NCBI GenBank assembly: GCA_942486035.1
Contig: CALNXK010000033.1
Span: forward strand, 2,057,501 to 2,121,500
Length of the DNA stretch: 64,000 nt
Direction: 5' to 3'
DNA from: Porites lobata
Lineage: Eukaryota > Cnidaria > Anthozoa > Scleractinia > Poritidae
The notes under the pieces are model-generated. The model was not told the origin of the DNA. It ran no database searches and saw only the letters and a list, made by a program, of their open reading frames with translations. Positions within the stretch are counted from its first letter, which is position 1, and every line of letters begins with the position of its first letter. Made by a program: the position numbers and the translations under genes. This document shows positions 22,310 to 33,840 of this stretch, in pieces.

Positions 22310-22597
22310 ATATTTACTGTTTTGGAACAGGATTCAAAATGGCTTATCGTTTCGCGACAGTTTCGAAAGAGGAGATTTTAGCGATAAATAAAGCAGCTGC
22401 ACCAACAAATACGGCCAAGAAAGAGACAAAATCTGGCTTGTCGGTGTTTACTGGTTGGTAGAAAATAATTTTCTTACTGAATTTGCTGCAAAATCATAAA
22501 AAATGATCCCTGAAACACTGTCAATTGAAACGTAAACAAACTCTAACTAAATGACGTCTTTTATTTACAAAAAGTTACGTTTTTCATTTTTATCCAA

Positions 22598-22644
<47 letters not shown>

Positions 22645-25600
22645 CAGCGCGCATATACCACCACTATTCACCTCCCCTTCAGGGGATAGTTGTATACTGT
22701 TTCGATCTGTAAATAAAATCTTAGTAAATCAGTTGAGACCCGAATTTCTCCTTTTCAAGAACTTCCAATGATGTCAGTTCTCTGCTGAATGCAATGACGG
22801 TGGATCCAGAGGAATTTCTCTCAGACCTTGGATTTGGTGAACCAGACATGCGCTCTCGTATTCCGGATCGATTTCTAGACTCGCCTTCCAAAGCACGTGG
22901 CATTGATGTTGATACGTTTCGACAAAGCCTGGATCAAGATGACGTATACGGATCACCGGTATGACAAGTTAATTACGCTTTGGCCTTGTTGACTTAAAAA
23001 AAACGAATCACGCTGCGCAGTAGCCTCCCACGCAGGCGTTTTTAGGGGAGCTCGTATTTCGTCCCTTCCCACAAACGCCTGCTCAACCGAGAACGACATT
23101 CCCTTCCCACTGTTTAATTCGCTTGTTAAGAGACCAATCAACAGTTGTTGTTGTTAAAATGTCGCCACTCAAGTAAACGTGTCGCTGTTAGCATGGTCTT
23201 TTGTTGTTGTTGTTGTTGTTTTTTTTTTTTGAGATTCCTCCTTTTCAAAAACACTGAAAATTTATCACTTGCGCGGCTCTGAACTGTGATCCATCATGTT
23301 TGAAAAAGTTATTCGCGAGGAGGCAAATATGAAAACTGGTCAGAATTAAACAGTTATGCCTACTAGGAAGGATTATCTGTGTCCTTTTTCAACATAGGAG
23401 TAACACTTTAAAAATTTAGAAAAAGTCTATCCGGACCGCCCCATAATCAGCGAACGAATTTTTATGGTTTACCAAAACTGGACTGGCCGACTTAAACGTT
23501 TTTAAATCTAAAGTTTGTGAGACTGAAGGAGCTGTAGTTCTTAAGCGTTCATAGACGTCACAATATTTTTCAAAAAAACTTTCATAGTGTCCGAATGTTC
23601 CCGCAGCAGTGATTCAGGCTGAAGTAATAATTTATTACCTATCGCACAAAAAGAAATAAACTTAAGCCGGTCAAATGAGGTCTAATGGCCTGGTCGTGTT
23701 CCAACGAGTTGCCAAATAAGCAAACAAAGCGATCAGGCAAGGAATGATAAAATTTTATTTTTATAATAAATAGGTGACATGCATTATACGATTTGAAAAC
23801 AAGATTTGTTTCTTTTGAACTAATGAAGCTACATTTTTATTATTATTTTACATAGAATAATTCATTTATGCCCGGAACTATTGACAAGAAAAGGCAAACA
23901 AGAGAATTTGTGGCTGAAATGTTGCAAGCAATGAGTGACGTTTACTGTTATTTAAAAGAGCGCTTGTTTGTGTTGTATTAGTGTAACAACATGTTTGAAA
24001 GGCAGAAACATTGCTACGCAACGAAAACATGTCAGAATTGAGTGTTAAAAAGAAGTAGTCGGTCTTTAATTTGACAGTCATCCCAGCAATCGAAAGTTGT
24101 ATACTCAAAACGGACCGCACATAGTAGGAGAAGATTTTGCGAAACATCTGACCGTTCCTATAAGTAACGACTTCTTGTGACAATTTAATAAGTATCTATT
24201 TCGCATCGGTTTTAAGTCAAGTTTTTGTTTCAATGTAAACAAACAGGTACAGGGAAGAATTTATGTCACATGAATTATGCTGTAATCTTGAATCTGGTTT
24301 TGTGGGTTGCAGCTTTGTAAAGTTTTTGAATGCAAAAATCTCTGATCAATGGTCAGTTAGGCTAGACACTGGCGAGACACATCGAAATGTTGTTTACCAA
24401 TTGCCTCCAAATGTGGCTAAGGTTAGGTAGAGAGTTTTATCCCTGTTGAAACTGCTTTATGTTGACATGCTATGTCATTTGTCTGTGGAGGGTTGTACCG
24501 TTTGAGCACTCATATGAAAGCTACTGAGTAATACTTTTTTGTGGTGCTTTTATGCTGCACAAGATGGTTCGAACTTTTGAGTCTGTAGATGAAACCCTAT
24601 GGTTTGACCATTCAAATATGTTTATTATGCTGTACAAGGTGGTTCTAACTTTTGAGTCTGCGGGTGAAATCCTAAAGTGTGACCATTCAAATAAAAGGTA
24701 CTGAGCAGTACTTCCCTTTGGTATTGTTTATTACGTTTTACAAGGTGATTTTAAACTTTTGAGCCCATAATGGAAGGTTATAAGCGGTGCCCCAATGTGA
24801 CGTACATGTAGCTTTAAAATTCAACTCTTAGAATTCCTTCTTCGCGATCAGGTCTTCTTCATGACGTGGTTCATGTTTGACTTCCGTTGATCGTTTCCGA
24901 AAAGGATGCGCACTAGCCTATATACTGCGTATAATATATTCACTGGAAAGGTATTTCACTGTGGGGTCATATATGAAGTAGTGATAAGTGTTATCATTTC
25001 TCTCCAGTCTCTAGACTCCCCAGCATGGTCGGATCCAGGCTCCAGTAGGATCCCACTCAGGTTTATCACAAGTCCGGAACCAGTGAACCCAGTGCTCAGC
25101 GAGAGCTGTCATTCTGTACCCCTAATCTCCGAACCTGAGGAGGCCCCTGAAGACTCGTTTGACTTAATGAGGCACCTTAGACTCAACAAGCCTACTCACT
25201 CGAGCAAAGGAATGTTTTTAGAACCAGTCACGGAAGAACTTGAAGTTTCATCGGTCGGAAGCGGTACTGTAAGAACTAAGATTTCGAGGAAGCTTTCCAA
25301 CGAAGGAACGATCGTCAGGGAAGAATCTTGGGAACAACCAATCGCGGAATCTGAAGTGCTGCTCAGTGTCCCTGTTGTGGAAAAAGTGGAAAAAGGCGCG
25401 GACTCGGTGGACATGGATGAGAAAGAGGTTGTCGTTCAGTTCGGAAATGATTCACAGATAGTTATAAATGTAGAGTCGGACGAGGGCGTATGTGTTTCTA
25501 TTGGTGAAGACTTTTCGACGGGTGACTCGACGAAATTGTCTTCCGGTGCGGTTAATGACAATGATTCTGCGCGTGAAGACACAGGTATCACAGATCATAA

Positions 25601-28600
25601 CGAGAACTTCATTTCTGAAGACCTCTTAACTAAAATGGATGAAGACGTTAAGGAGTTTCCTCCTGAATTACGGAGTCCTGCACATTTAAGTGTAGCTAGT
25701 GTTGTTGTTCAAGATTCTTTTGAACTCGAGGAGATCACTAATGATGACTTCAACGAGAAGGGATGTTCCAGAGACCCAGAACCTGGATTAAATGTCAAAT
25801 CATTGAGAAATTGTCTTACTCGTGAAAACAGTGGTGAAAGTAGTGGATTTGAGGAAATGCCGCCAGATAAAGAGTCACTCACTCCAAACTCTTCATCACC
25901 AACATTAATGCCAAAACGATTATCTGGTGATGCGCATGTCACTGTTAGTGACGCACGCAGACCTTTGACAGCGTTGTTAGATCCAGAAATTCTTAACTTG
26001 ACTTCTGAAAAGACCCAGGAAGGTAAACAAAATTTAGACGAAAATTCTCCGCGAGCTTCGTTCGCGCAAAGGAGAACAAGATCCCTGACTAAACAGCGTC
26101 CTATTGACGGGGAAGCTTTAGCGGAGTGGTGTTATAGTCCCCAGTCATTTGCGCCTGTAGCCCCTGCCGATGACGAGGCCCGTCTTCGCATGAAAGCAAG
26201 CCATGATACCTTCACTGTGGAGTCCGAGCCCAGGTTTCTTGAGTGTTTTACTAAAGAACCAGCCGTTGTTTTTTCGGCCTCTAGCTCAGATACTTGGGTT
26301 GGTAAAACAGACGTTAATTACCACAGTACACCAACGCTCGGGGAAGAAAAAGCCTTACTGAATGCACCAGGTAATAGTTTAAACAATACAGATTTGACCT
26401 CTGTTGAACATGTCAGAAGCGAGTTACAAGACAACATCGACATCGCGAACACCGAGTCCGAATTGAGGTCAAACTCTAAGGCTAATGAAGCTGTTAGAGA
26501 TGAGGAGAGCATATCCCTTTTAACTGCAACGACAAATGTTACTTTAGAGCATAATTTTGCTGCAGATGAGAAAAAAATATATAAAAACATGGACAATTAT
26601 TCTCCCGCACGTGACAGTGTAAATGACACTAGGCAAGATACCCGATTATCACGTGATCTTGTCGCTGGGAAAATGGAGCCTTTGACCTTGACAGGAGCGT
26701 TTGGAGCATGCGTGGAGGTAAATCATAAAGAGGACTCAGAAAAGGCTTTGCGGAAAGTTGATTCTGAATATCAACAGGTCAGTTTGTGATTGTGTAGTTT
26801 GTATTGTCAGACATTATGGACATAGCATGTCCAAATGTCGTTGTCCAATATAGGTACTGCATGACTTTTCTGAGTACGAGTGCTCGTCTTGGAATATTTT
26901 CCATCTCTCTTTTGTTTTGTGAGTGATAGATAGCTCTATGAATTGAGCTACAAATGAAGTCATGCAGTATATCAACACGAGAAATAGTGTTCTTGCAGAC
27001 ACCGAAAGGTGCAGCCAATTTTTTAGATCTACTTCGAGGTGTCTGGACATCGGATGAGACACTGTTTTGAATGTTTGATAAAGCATTTCAAGTGATAAAT
27101 GATTCCTAAGACTTGTTTTCACGTCATGAGTAATTAATGTCGTCTGAGAACGAAAAACTGTTTATAAGTGAGAAAAGAGAAAATATACTAGAGCCCACGA
27201 AATGATTATTTAAAAAAATTCTTCAAACAGTTGTAATAACGTGAAAGTGGACATGATCTTCGCAGTAGATTGAACAACCTAAGCGGTATTAAAAGAACCT
27301 GAACAAAAATTCAGGCTTGACCGGGATATCAGTCGTGCACTTCTAGGGTGGTAATAGGCCATTTCTGAGTTCCCCCGGGCTCCGTATCAATACGATGTTA
27401 AGTGCTCAACCTTTGATATGGAAATGTTTTCATTCTCATGCAAATAAAACTCATTTTCACAGGAAAGGGTGTGCGCTTGGCCTTATTTTGAAAGTGAGGA
27501 TTTTTGGTACTTAAAAGTCGCCTATTACATGAAGCAAATAGACTCCATTCAGTGCTGCCCTTTATTTGAGATGGCATAAAGCGTCACAATGTGCTGTTAT
27601 AATTGGCATCTCTTGAATATGGATAAATGTTGTAGCCTTTGGCTTGCTTTTTTTCGTTGAAAGCCCTCTCGACCAAGGGATGCCAATCGTGGCGACTCTT
27701 TCACCAAAACAACAAAAAAACCGAACACCAATAATGCTTCGAGTAGTTGACCATGAAAAGTTGATGCATGCTATAACAAATCCGAATAGGTGCAAGTAAA
27801 AATAATTATTTAGTGAATGTATGCCACGCTTGGTAATAATATGGCTTAATCTTTGTTTGTTATAGATACATGTACTTTTTAATAAACGTACTGCAATTGC
27901 CACTTGTTGTTGTGTTTCTTTGTTCTTTGTTTGTATGTTTGTTTTAGCGTTGTAATGGGTTGTTTGTCAGTCTGTGGTTTGTAAAATTTAGTAAAACAGT
28001 CCAGTCTTCGTCTTGTGTCGAAATGCATTATGGGACTCTTTTGGGGAACGAGTTTTGTCCCAGTTTCCTACGCAACCTTGTAACAACCAATAAAAGAAGC
28101 GATAGCATCCTCAAAACAGACCCATAATACAGTTCGGCGAAACACGGACCCAGTCTCACTCGGAAACTCAAAGTAGCCAATAAGGCGGACGCTTTTCTAA
28201 CAGGTTTCGTACAGAGTCTTGAATTCTTGAAAAAGTCTTGAAATTTGTCCAGCAATTTTCCAGACCTGGAAAAAGTCTGGAAAATAGAGACAAAAAGTTT
28301 TAAGTTTTTTTTTTTGAAAGCTACAATTGCTGTATAAGGGATTTTTTTTCGGTTTCATCAAATCTTATACAATCTTGCCCAAACGCTTGAAACGCATTAT
28401 GAAAAAAGCTTCCTCCGTTTTTTGAAGGTCTCTATTGATCACCTAATTGATAACCTTGAGTCTGGAAAAAGAAATTATTGTTTTGGAAAAAGTCTGAAAA
28501 AAGTTCTGAAATTTGTAAAAAAAATCTGTACGAACCCTGTTCTAAAAAGTGAAGCACGGTCCAACATGGTCAATTTGAAATGCTCAACAAACGGCGCACG

Positions 28601-31600
28601 ATGTTGTTTTGAACAAGTTTTCCCGCTCTAGGCATTGGTTCTGCGCTTATAGCTTACAGCTAATGAAGCGGTCTGTAGTGGGCTATGATCATGTGTATCT
28701 GGCTCCAAAATTCTAACAATCATCAGGTTGGTTAAAGGTCGTGACGACTTTGTTTACTCAGGATATTTTTACTTTAGGTTTATACACATGTTGGGTAACA
28801 TTAGGGCCTATTCCTAAGGGATGAGCCAGCTGCCAGCTCAGTTAACTGAGCCGGCTCATATAAACAGGCCCCTAGTTTATACGTCGCTGTAACGTAGCTA
28901 AGCTTATTCGAATATTAACAATCCTATAACATTACTAATAGATGGAATCATGATCAATTATACTCCTGTGATAAAGTTAAGACGGTTCTCTTGCATTCAT
29001 TATTTTCACGTCATTTCTAATTTTCGATTTTCAGCACTACCTGCACGAAATTAACGTTCTCGAGCAAAGCATTCAAAAGTACGAAACCGCCTTAAGTTCT
29101 GGTGGGCCATTGGATGAACTCGGGGCTTCTTACTCCACTAAACACATGCTTGCCCGGTACGTCTGTTCAGCTTTTGCTCTTCTCTGTTGTACATGTCTGA
29201 TACAGTCATTCGTTGTAATATTTTCTCTTTTTCCGATATAGCAGTAATGATAGCAACTATAGCACAGGGCTCGGGGGGGCTCCGCATATGAAAGGGGTGG
29301 GGATGCTCGTCGGAAATTTTGAATTAAACCCTTAAAGGAGACCGATCTGGGCGTGGCCCAAGCTTTTTTTGACCCCTAAAAGAGACCATGTTGAAACACA
29401 GGCAATCTATATATATTTATATTTTTTCGCTTGCAACCCTAAACGAGACCCGTCGCGGCTAAATATGATGGCCTGTTGCCCAGAACACCCTAAGTGAGAC
29501 CAAAATCCGAAATTTACACCCCTAAGCGAAACGACGAGCATCCCCACCCCTTTCATATGCGGAGTACCCCCCCGGGGGGCACAGGGGCGATCCAGGATTT
29601 TTCTTAGGAGGGGTTCCACTACTAAGGGATGGCGTAACTGACTGGTGACGTAAACAAATTTTAAAAGCGAATACGAAGAAGGCTTTTGACTAGGCAATAA
29701 CATAATCTGAACTGCTGAGAATACATATCATACATATCTGCATATTTTCCAGAAAATCAGTTGTATTAGGTCATCTCAGGGGGGGAGGGTGTGCACCCCT
29801 GCACCCTCCTCCAAGATCCGCCCCTGTAACATCACCCTGCGAGCACTATGGTGTTATTGGACGAGTTCTATTTATTCATTTTAATACAACTCATAACAAA
29901 CCGATCGAAAACTGCGTGTGTTACTAAACCACTCAGCTCTCCTCCTTTGTCCCGGTCTAGTATTTGCAAACCAGAAGTAAAATTATTACTCTAGCCAGTC
30001 ACAACACGAGCTGACATTCACAACCAAATGAACCAATCACACCTCGAAGCTGTGACGTGGGTGCCAAGCGCGGGAAAACCCCTGTGAGCAAGGTGTTGAG
30101 TTAAGTTTTGATTGGTTGAGATCACAAAGCCAATTACCAAGCGAGGAGCTAAAGTAATCCCCAAAACACTTTCGAGCCTCAGCTGATAATAGGTTTAACA
30201 TGTACTGCGACGCATTTATAACAAATTCACGAAACGTTCTGGCTGGTTCTCCGTTTTGTAGCATAACAGAGGAGATGAATGCAATTCAAGAGCTTAGGTT
30301 AATGATCAGTTCAGAACTTGACCGGATGAAACATCTACTCATTGAACGCAGGGATATGCTTCTAGCAGGAGTTTCAAGTGATTCACTTGGGTCTGAGGTT
30401 TCTCAAAAGGTATAGTCAGCATTACTTTAGAACGCCTAAACTCTTTCACTCCTTGAGGTGGTCATAGTAAAATATTCCCCCAAAAAGTCGAATTTGGTTT
30501 TGTGCAATAGCAAAAAATAAACTGCAAAAGCTCTGTTAAAGAGGTTTCGATTGAATGGTCACACCATAGGGTTTCGTCCACAGACTCCAAAGTTTGAATC
30601 ACCTTGTACATAGTAATAAACAGTACGACAGGAAAGTACTGCTCAGTAGCTTTCATTTGAATGGTCACACCATAGGATTTCGTCCACAGTCCTAAAAGTT
30701 AGAACCACCTTGTACAGCATAATAAACAGTACCACAGGAAAGTACTGCTCAGTAGCTTTCATTTGAATAGTCACTCACACTTTAGAACTTGATCCTCGTT
30801 CTCCAAGGTTAGAACCACCTTGTAAAACATAATAAACAGTACCACAGGAAAGTACTGCAGTTGCAGTAATCTTCGATTGATTTTTGAAAAAATTTTATGA
30901 CAAAGCTTGACTTTTAAATGATTTTATTTTGTAAGATGGCAGATCTTCTGATAGAGCAGTCGTCCTTGAATACTGGACTTTCGAAGATTGGCGATGAACT
31001 ATCGATTCGCAGAAAGGCATCACGAAGGGCAAGAATACACTTTCACATCGAAAATGCCAAAAAAGAATTGAAAGAAGAAAGAGAAAGATGTCTCCAAGAG
31101 TTCCGTGAAGAGGTGAGATTTCTGTACTTAATCGCGAGATCCCCTTCTCCAAGCACAACATTTGTTTTTGCGATCAGAAAGAGCGTTCGCTCTTATTCTG
31201 AAGTGTTCACCATGGTTGTTGCTGGGCGCCCCCAGGCTTTGGGTCTCCTGTGGTTCCTTGGGTGTCCTGTGTGTATTTAAGCGTAACAATCTGGATTTAT
31301 GTTTGTCAGGATCATTTTTGGCAAGTATGTCCAGCGGTGTCATCATAGCTTTATTTCAAATTATAACCCTTATTGCGCCATTCTAATTGCTCTAAGGTTC
31401 GCACATTGTGGCGCGCGTAAACAGTTTCAAATTATTTCCGTTTGACTGTAAACTTGCCAGTTGCAATAAAGACCCAAATTACGAGTGTCATACACTACCT
31501 TATCCTGTTGTCACAAAGGCAAACTCAACCAGTGTCTTTTTGGCTGTCTAACAGCGACTATATCATCGGCTGTACGCGACGTACTATGAGCGATTCCTTT

Positions 31601-32970
31601 GATGGGTGGGTGGTTGTGTAGGGTTAAATTAGTGACATCCTTTTAATTTTTAGTGACAAAAAGTTTCTCTGCATTTTGTTAGATCAAGGAAGCCCTTGTT
31701 CGCGAACTCAGCGAGAGATTCTCAAGTGAAATCGAATTTCTTCGTAGCGAAGTTCGGGTAAGTGATTCACGTTACACCTCGTACTTAACTCGGTAGAGAC
31801 ACTCACGGGCCCATCACTATAAAACCTTTAAACCTGACTATCAAAATTGAAATTCTCAGTTGTTGTGCATATACCTTTCCTATAAAAGTAGTAGGGAGAA
31901 GTTTTTGAAGTATCAACCAGATTGATGTTGTGTGATCATCTCCTTAATTCTCATCACCAATCTGTTTTATAAAGCGTTGGTATCACATGGAGAATATTCA
32001 TGCTAATCACTCTTAGGAGTTACAGCAAGGAGCCTAAAAGAGTGACCGCTTTTGATCTATTCACATTCTTTCGTGCAGATTTCATCCAATCAGAAGCCAG
32101 CTGGAAACTGTCCTCGACTTCTGATTGGTTAATGTCTGCATGAAAGAATGTGAGTTAATTAAAGGTTACACTTTTGGGCTCCTTGCTGTAAACGGTTAAG
32201 CCTGAAAAATCAGGTTGATTGTTGTTAAACCTCAACCAACGTTTGAAAATTGACACCTTTTGGGGATTCCGCTGGTGAAGGGCCAGGGGCCCGTTTCTCG
32301 AAAGGCCCGGAAACTTTTCGGGCCCGAAGGTAAATTTTAAAATCAAAACTTGTAGAAAAATGGCATAGTTCTTAACTCGCAATGAAAACCAGTCAATTTT
32401 GGCTCGTTAACTGATAGACTCATTGCATAATTTTCAAAATTCTTAAAGCTTTGATCGTGAATGTAAACACGGCAATTACAACACGGCTTTCGGGGCCCAA
32501 CGAATTACAGAGCTTTCGAAAGACAGTCCGCTCAGGCCTGCAACTCCATTAAAATTAACACGGGACTCTTTTTTCATACTTTACTTTCAAGTTAGCATTT
32601 TCTTTTCTGAAGTATTTATCACACATGGACGCTGACCAAGAAGCGTCTGTTTTCCTTACTTAATATTATTAAGCTTGTATCCTGTGTTGTTTTATTGAAG
32701 TCTAAAGATGCGTTAATTGAACAGCTGAAGAAGAACCAACACCGAGAACCAAGGGAAAAGGAACTCTGCTGTCTGGAACTGCGTGAAGGGGGCCATTCAG
32801 GCATCGTAGAAGATATGGAGTCGGACGAGATGGACGCTATGCCAGGCAGGATAGAAGAGTTAGACGTAAACGACAGAAATAGTGAGGCAAGTAACATTAA
32901 AGATTTAGTAACAGATGAGGGCGATAGCCGGGTAGGTGACAGAAAAACTTTAGAGAAACAGAAAAGCTAG
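19945..32970 (+). CDS. ITPRID2: ITPRID2/KRAP-family protein (IP3 receptor-interacting, 1,031 aa, 10 exons)
   Basis: Coding exons: 19945-20035, 21027-21135, 21980-22114, 22760-22958, 25008-26777, 29035-29156, 30262-30409, 30936-31112, 31683-31757 and 32701-32970. They sum to 3,096 nt and stay in frame across phases 1, 2, 2, 0, 0, 2, 0, 0, 0. An in-frame TAA at 19927 supports the start. Known family role: vertebrate KRAP/ITPRID2 binds IP3 receptors and actin and positions receptors for calcium release; TESPA1 is a relative. Matches seen: SEDDLSLGADA (residues 36-46), the IP3R-binding block DPEEFLSDLGFG...SRIPDRF...GID (127-161), DSFELEEI (about 413) and SSGFEEM (about 456). Residues 769-1031 are heptad-rich coiled coil with acidic and basic runs. 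The 1,770-nt exon 5 encodes a disordered acidic middle region. No membrane segment, so probably cytoplasmic. The exact paralogue relation (ITPRID1, ITPRID2 or TESPA1) is not resolved. Confidence 0.88.
20375..20575. repeat. Degenerate CCTGTAACC minisatellite in intron 1 of the ITPRID-like gene
   Basis: About 200 bp of imperfect copies of CCCTGTAACC (spacing about 10-12 bp, variants ACTTGTAACC and CCTGTAATCC). Non-coding; one 69-aa frame across it is Thr/Pro-rich noise. Confidence 0.7.
21246..21308. mobile_element. Small palindrome TAGGCTCGATT...AATCGAGCCTA
   Basis: The 63-bp segment has perfect inverted ends. It sits inside a longer repeat (about 21225-21690) made of TTAATACGGACACC-like words, and so looks like a nested insertion. 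Confidence 0.55.
22238..22614 (+). mobile_element. TIR element carrying a Crypton-type recombinase N-terminal fragment
   Basis: AGTATTTACCAAATCAGT at the left is the exact reverse complement of ACTGATTTGGTAAATACT at the right. Between them, an ATG at 22339 opens a 42-codon frame containing FATVSKEEILAINKAA, PTNTAKKET and GLSVFTGW before a stop. That order resembles the N-terminal segment seen in Crypton-derived tyrosine recombinase proteins (from memory of the family). The element is too short to be autonomous. Confidence 0.55.
22760..22958 (+). other. KRAP IP3R-binding domain exon
   Basis: This single exon encodes residues 112-178 of the ITPRID-like protein and contains essentially the whole IP3R-interaction block: SSLLNAMTVDPEEFLSDLGF, then EPDMRSRIPDRFLDSPSKAR and GIDVDTF. 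Conserved landmarks of the family (DPEE, LGFG, RIP-x-RF, A-x-GID) are all present, so the binding function is plausibly kept. Confidence 0.85.
24480..24780 (-). repeat. 106-bp repeat family, minus orientation, about three copies
   Basis: Words such as TGACCATTCAAAT, ACTTTTGAGTCTG and TACAAGGTG are the reverse complements of those in the 30559-30868 array and recur three times at roughly 100-bp spacing. A single worn copy is also visible at about 21450-21540. Confidence 0.65.
27355..27530. repeat. Interspersed repeat related to 19690-19822
   Basis: It starts AATAGGCCATTTCTGAGT and ends AAAAGTCGCCTATTA, giving short inverted ends (AATAGGC/GCCTATT), and shares the core CAAATAAAACTCATTTTCAC. It lies in the intron after the large ITPRID-like exon. 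Confidence 0.6.
28201..28539. mobile_element. TIR element with TTCTAA target duplication
   Basis: The left end CAGGTTTCGTACAGAGTCTT and right end ATCTGTACGAACCCTG are inverted. TTCTAA is present immediately outside both ends (28195-28200 and 28540-28545). The interior consists of AAAAAGTCTGGAAA-like words. Non-autonomous. Confidence 0.8.
29267..29580. mobile_element. Foldback element with CCGCATATGAAAGGGG arms
   Basis: CTCCGCATATGAAAGGGGTG and GGATGCTCGTCG at the left pair with the reverse complements at about 29533-29570. The ends are G- and C-runs. It directly abuts the next element at 29582. Confidence 0.8.
29582..29826. mobile_element. hAT-type MITE, second copy of the 12860-13043 family
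   Basis: It starts CAGGGGCGATCCAGGAT and ends AGATCCGCCCCTG, and keeps the TTGTATTAG...GGTCATCTCAGGGGG segment shared with the first copy. No clear target duplication remains. Confidence 0.7.
30559..30868 (+). repeat. Tandem 106-bp repeat, about three copies, in an ITPRID-like intron
   Basis: Units start with TCAC at 30559, 30665 and 30771, exactly 106 bp apart. Shared words are CAGTACCACAGGAAAGTACT, AGTAGCTTTCATTTGAAT and GAACCACCTTGTA. Other copies are at 7200-7560 (same orientation) and 24480-24780 (opposite). Confidence 0.8.
32021..32190. mobile_element. Short TIR element TACAGCAAGGAGCC...GGCTCCTTGCTGTA
   Basis: Perfect 14-bp inverted ends, with inner paired blocks TCACATTCTTTCGTGCAGA/TCTGCATGAAAGAATGTGA and CAATCAGAAG/CTTCTGATTG. 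It is 170 bp long, in the last ITPRID-like intron. Confidence 0.8.
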
Positions 32971-33840
32971 AGATCAGAGGGAGGGAGATGGTTTGATTGC
33001 TTTTTGGGGGATGGGTATTTCATAAATCGAGTTGTTAAGCGAGGCCCTTCCCCCTGGCGGGGGGGAGGGTACTATAATGACCTATACGAGGAGGCTCCGA
33101 CTGAAAGGGGGCTCTTTTCACTTGTGGAAGTATATGAACGGGGAGGAAATCTGTCTTTTCGGTCGGTAAAATAGGCCCAAAAGGGCTAACAGATGCATTT
33201 TATGGCTGAGAAAAAGTCGAGAAAATTTCCTGGTTTTGTGACTTCTTCATATTTTAAAGACAGCCCATTTACAGCAGTTGAAAGGGATGAAAAGTTCTAA
33301 ACTAGATATGTGAAAGGGATCCCATTGGTCAATGGGAGGTATACGAAAGGGGCTTCTTTTGCTGTCAAAAATGGTATGTAAAAGGGTAAGGGGTTGGACT
33401 CCTGGGCGGAGCCTCTTCGTATAACATTTGTTGAGCACCCTCCCCCTCGGGTCTTGTGCTGAACGTAAGAGACAAAAGGATGATTACATGGAAAGCTTTT
33501 GTACTTAACCGTATCGCCAAAATAACCATTAAGTGACATTTTGAAAAAAAGGAACGAGCGCAAATCAGCGACAAGTTTTAAATTGGTCGAGATTGCGACC
33601 ACTGTAAATTTCGACCAGTGTCAGTGTTTTATTTATGAGATGCTCTTGAGAAAAGCGGCCTGCGTTAAACACTTAAACAGACTCCATTCCCCCAAACCCT
33701 TTCGCTTAGTCATGCACATTCTTCCTTACCCTCCCCTCCCCTCCTCCTTATACTGGTCCCACACAAACGTCCCCCCCCCCTCCTACTCTTTCAACAAAGT
33801 GATCGTTTATGAAAGACGATTTATTCTATGGGATATTAGG
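32971..33840. other. Downstream of the ITPRID-like stop: GC-rich repeat debris
   Basis: Runs such as GGCGGGGGGGAGGG (about 33055) and CCCTCCCCCTCGGG (about 33438), with many GAAAGGGG words between them, suggest a decayed foldback element. No AATAAA is near the stop codon. No gene is seen. Confidence 0.4.

Noticed and set aside
24906..25007. Upstream ATG as the start of a 627-codon single-exon gene
   Set aside because: The segment before 25008 is intron. CTCTCCAG at 25000-25007 is a good acceptor in the right phase with exon 4, and the encoded residues before it show no family match.
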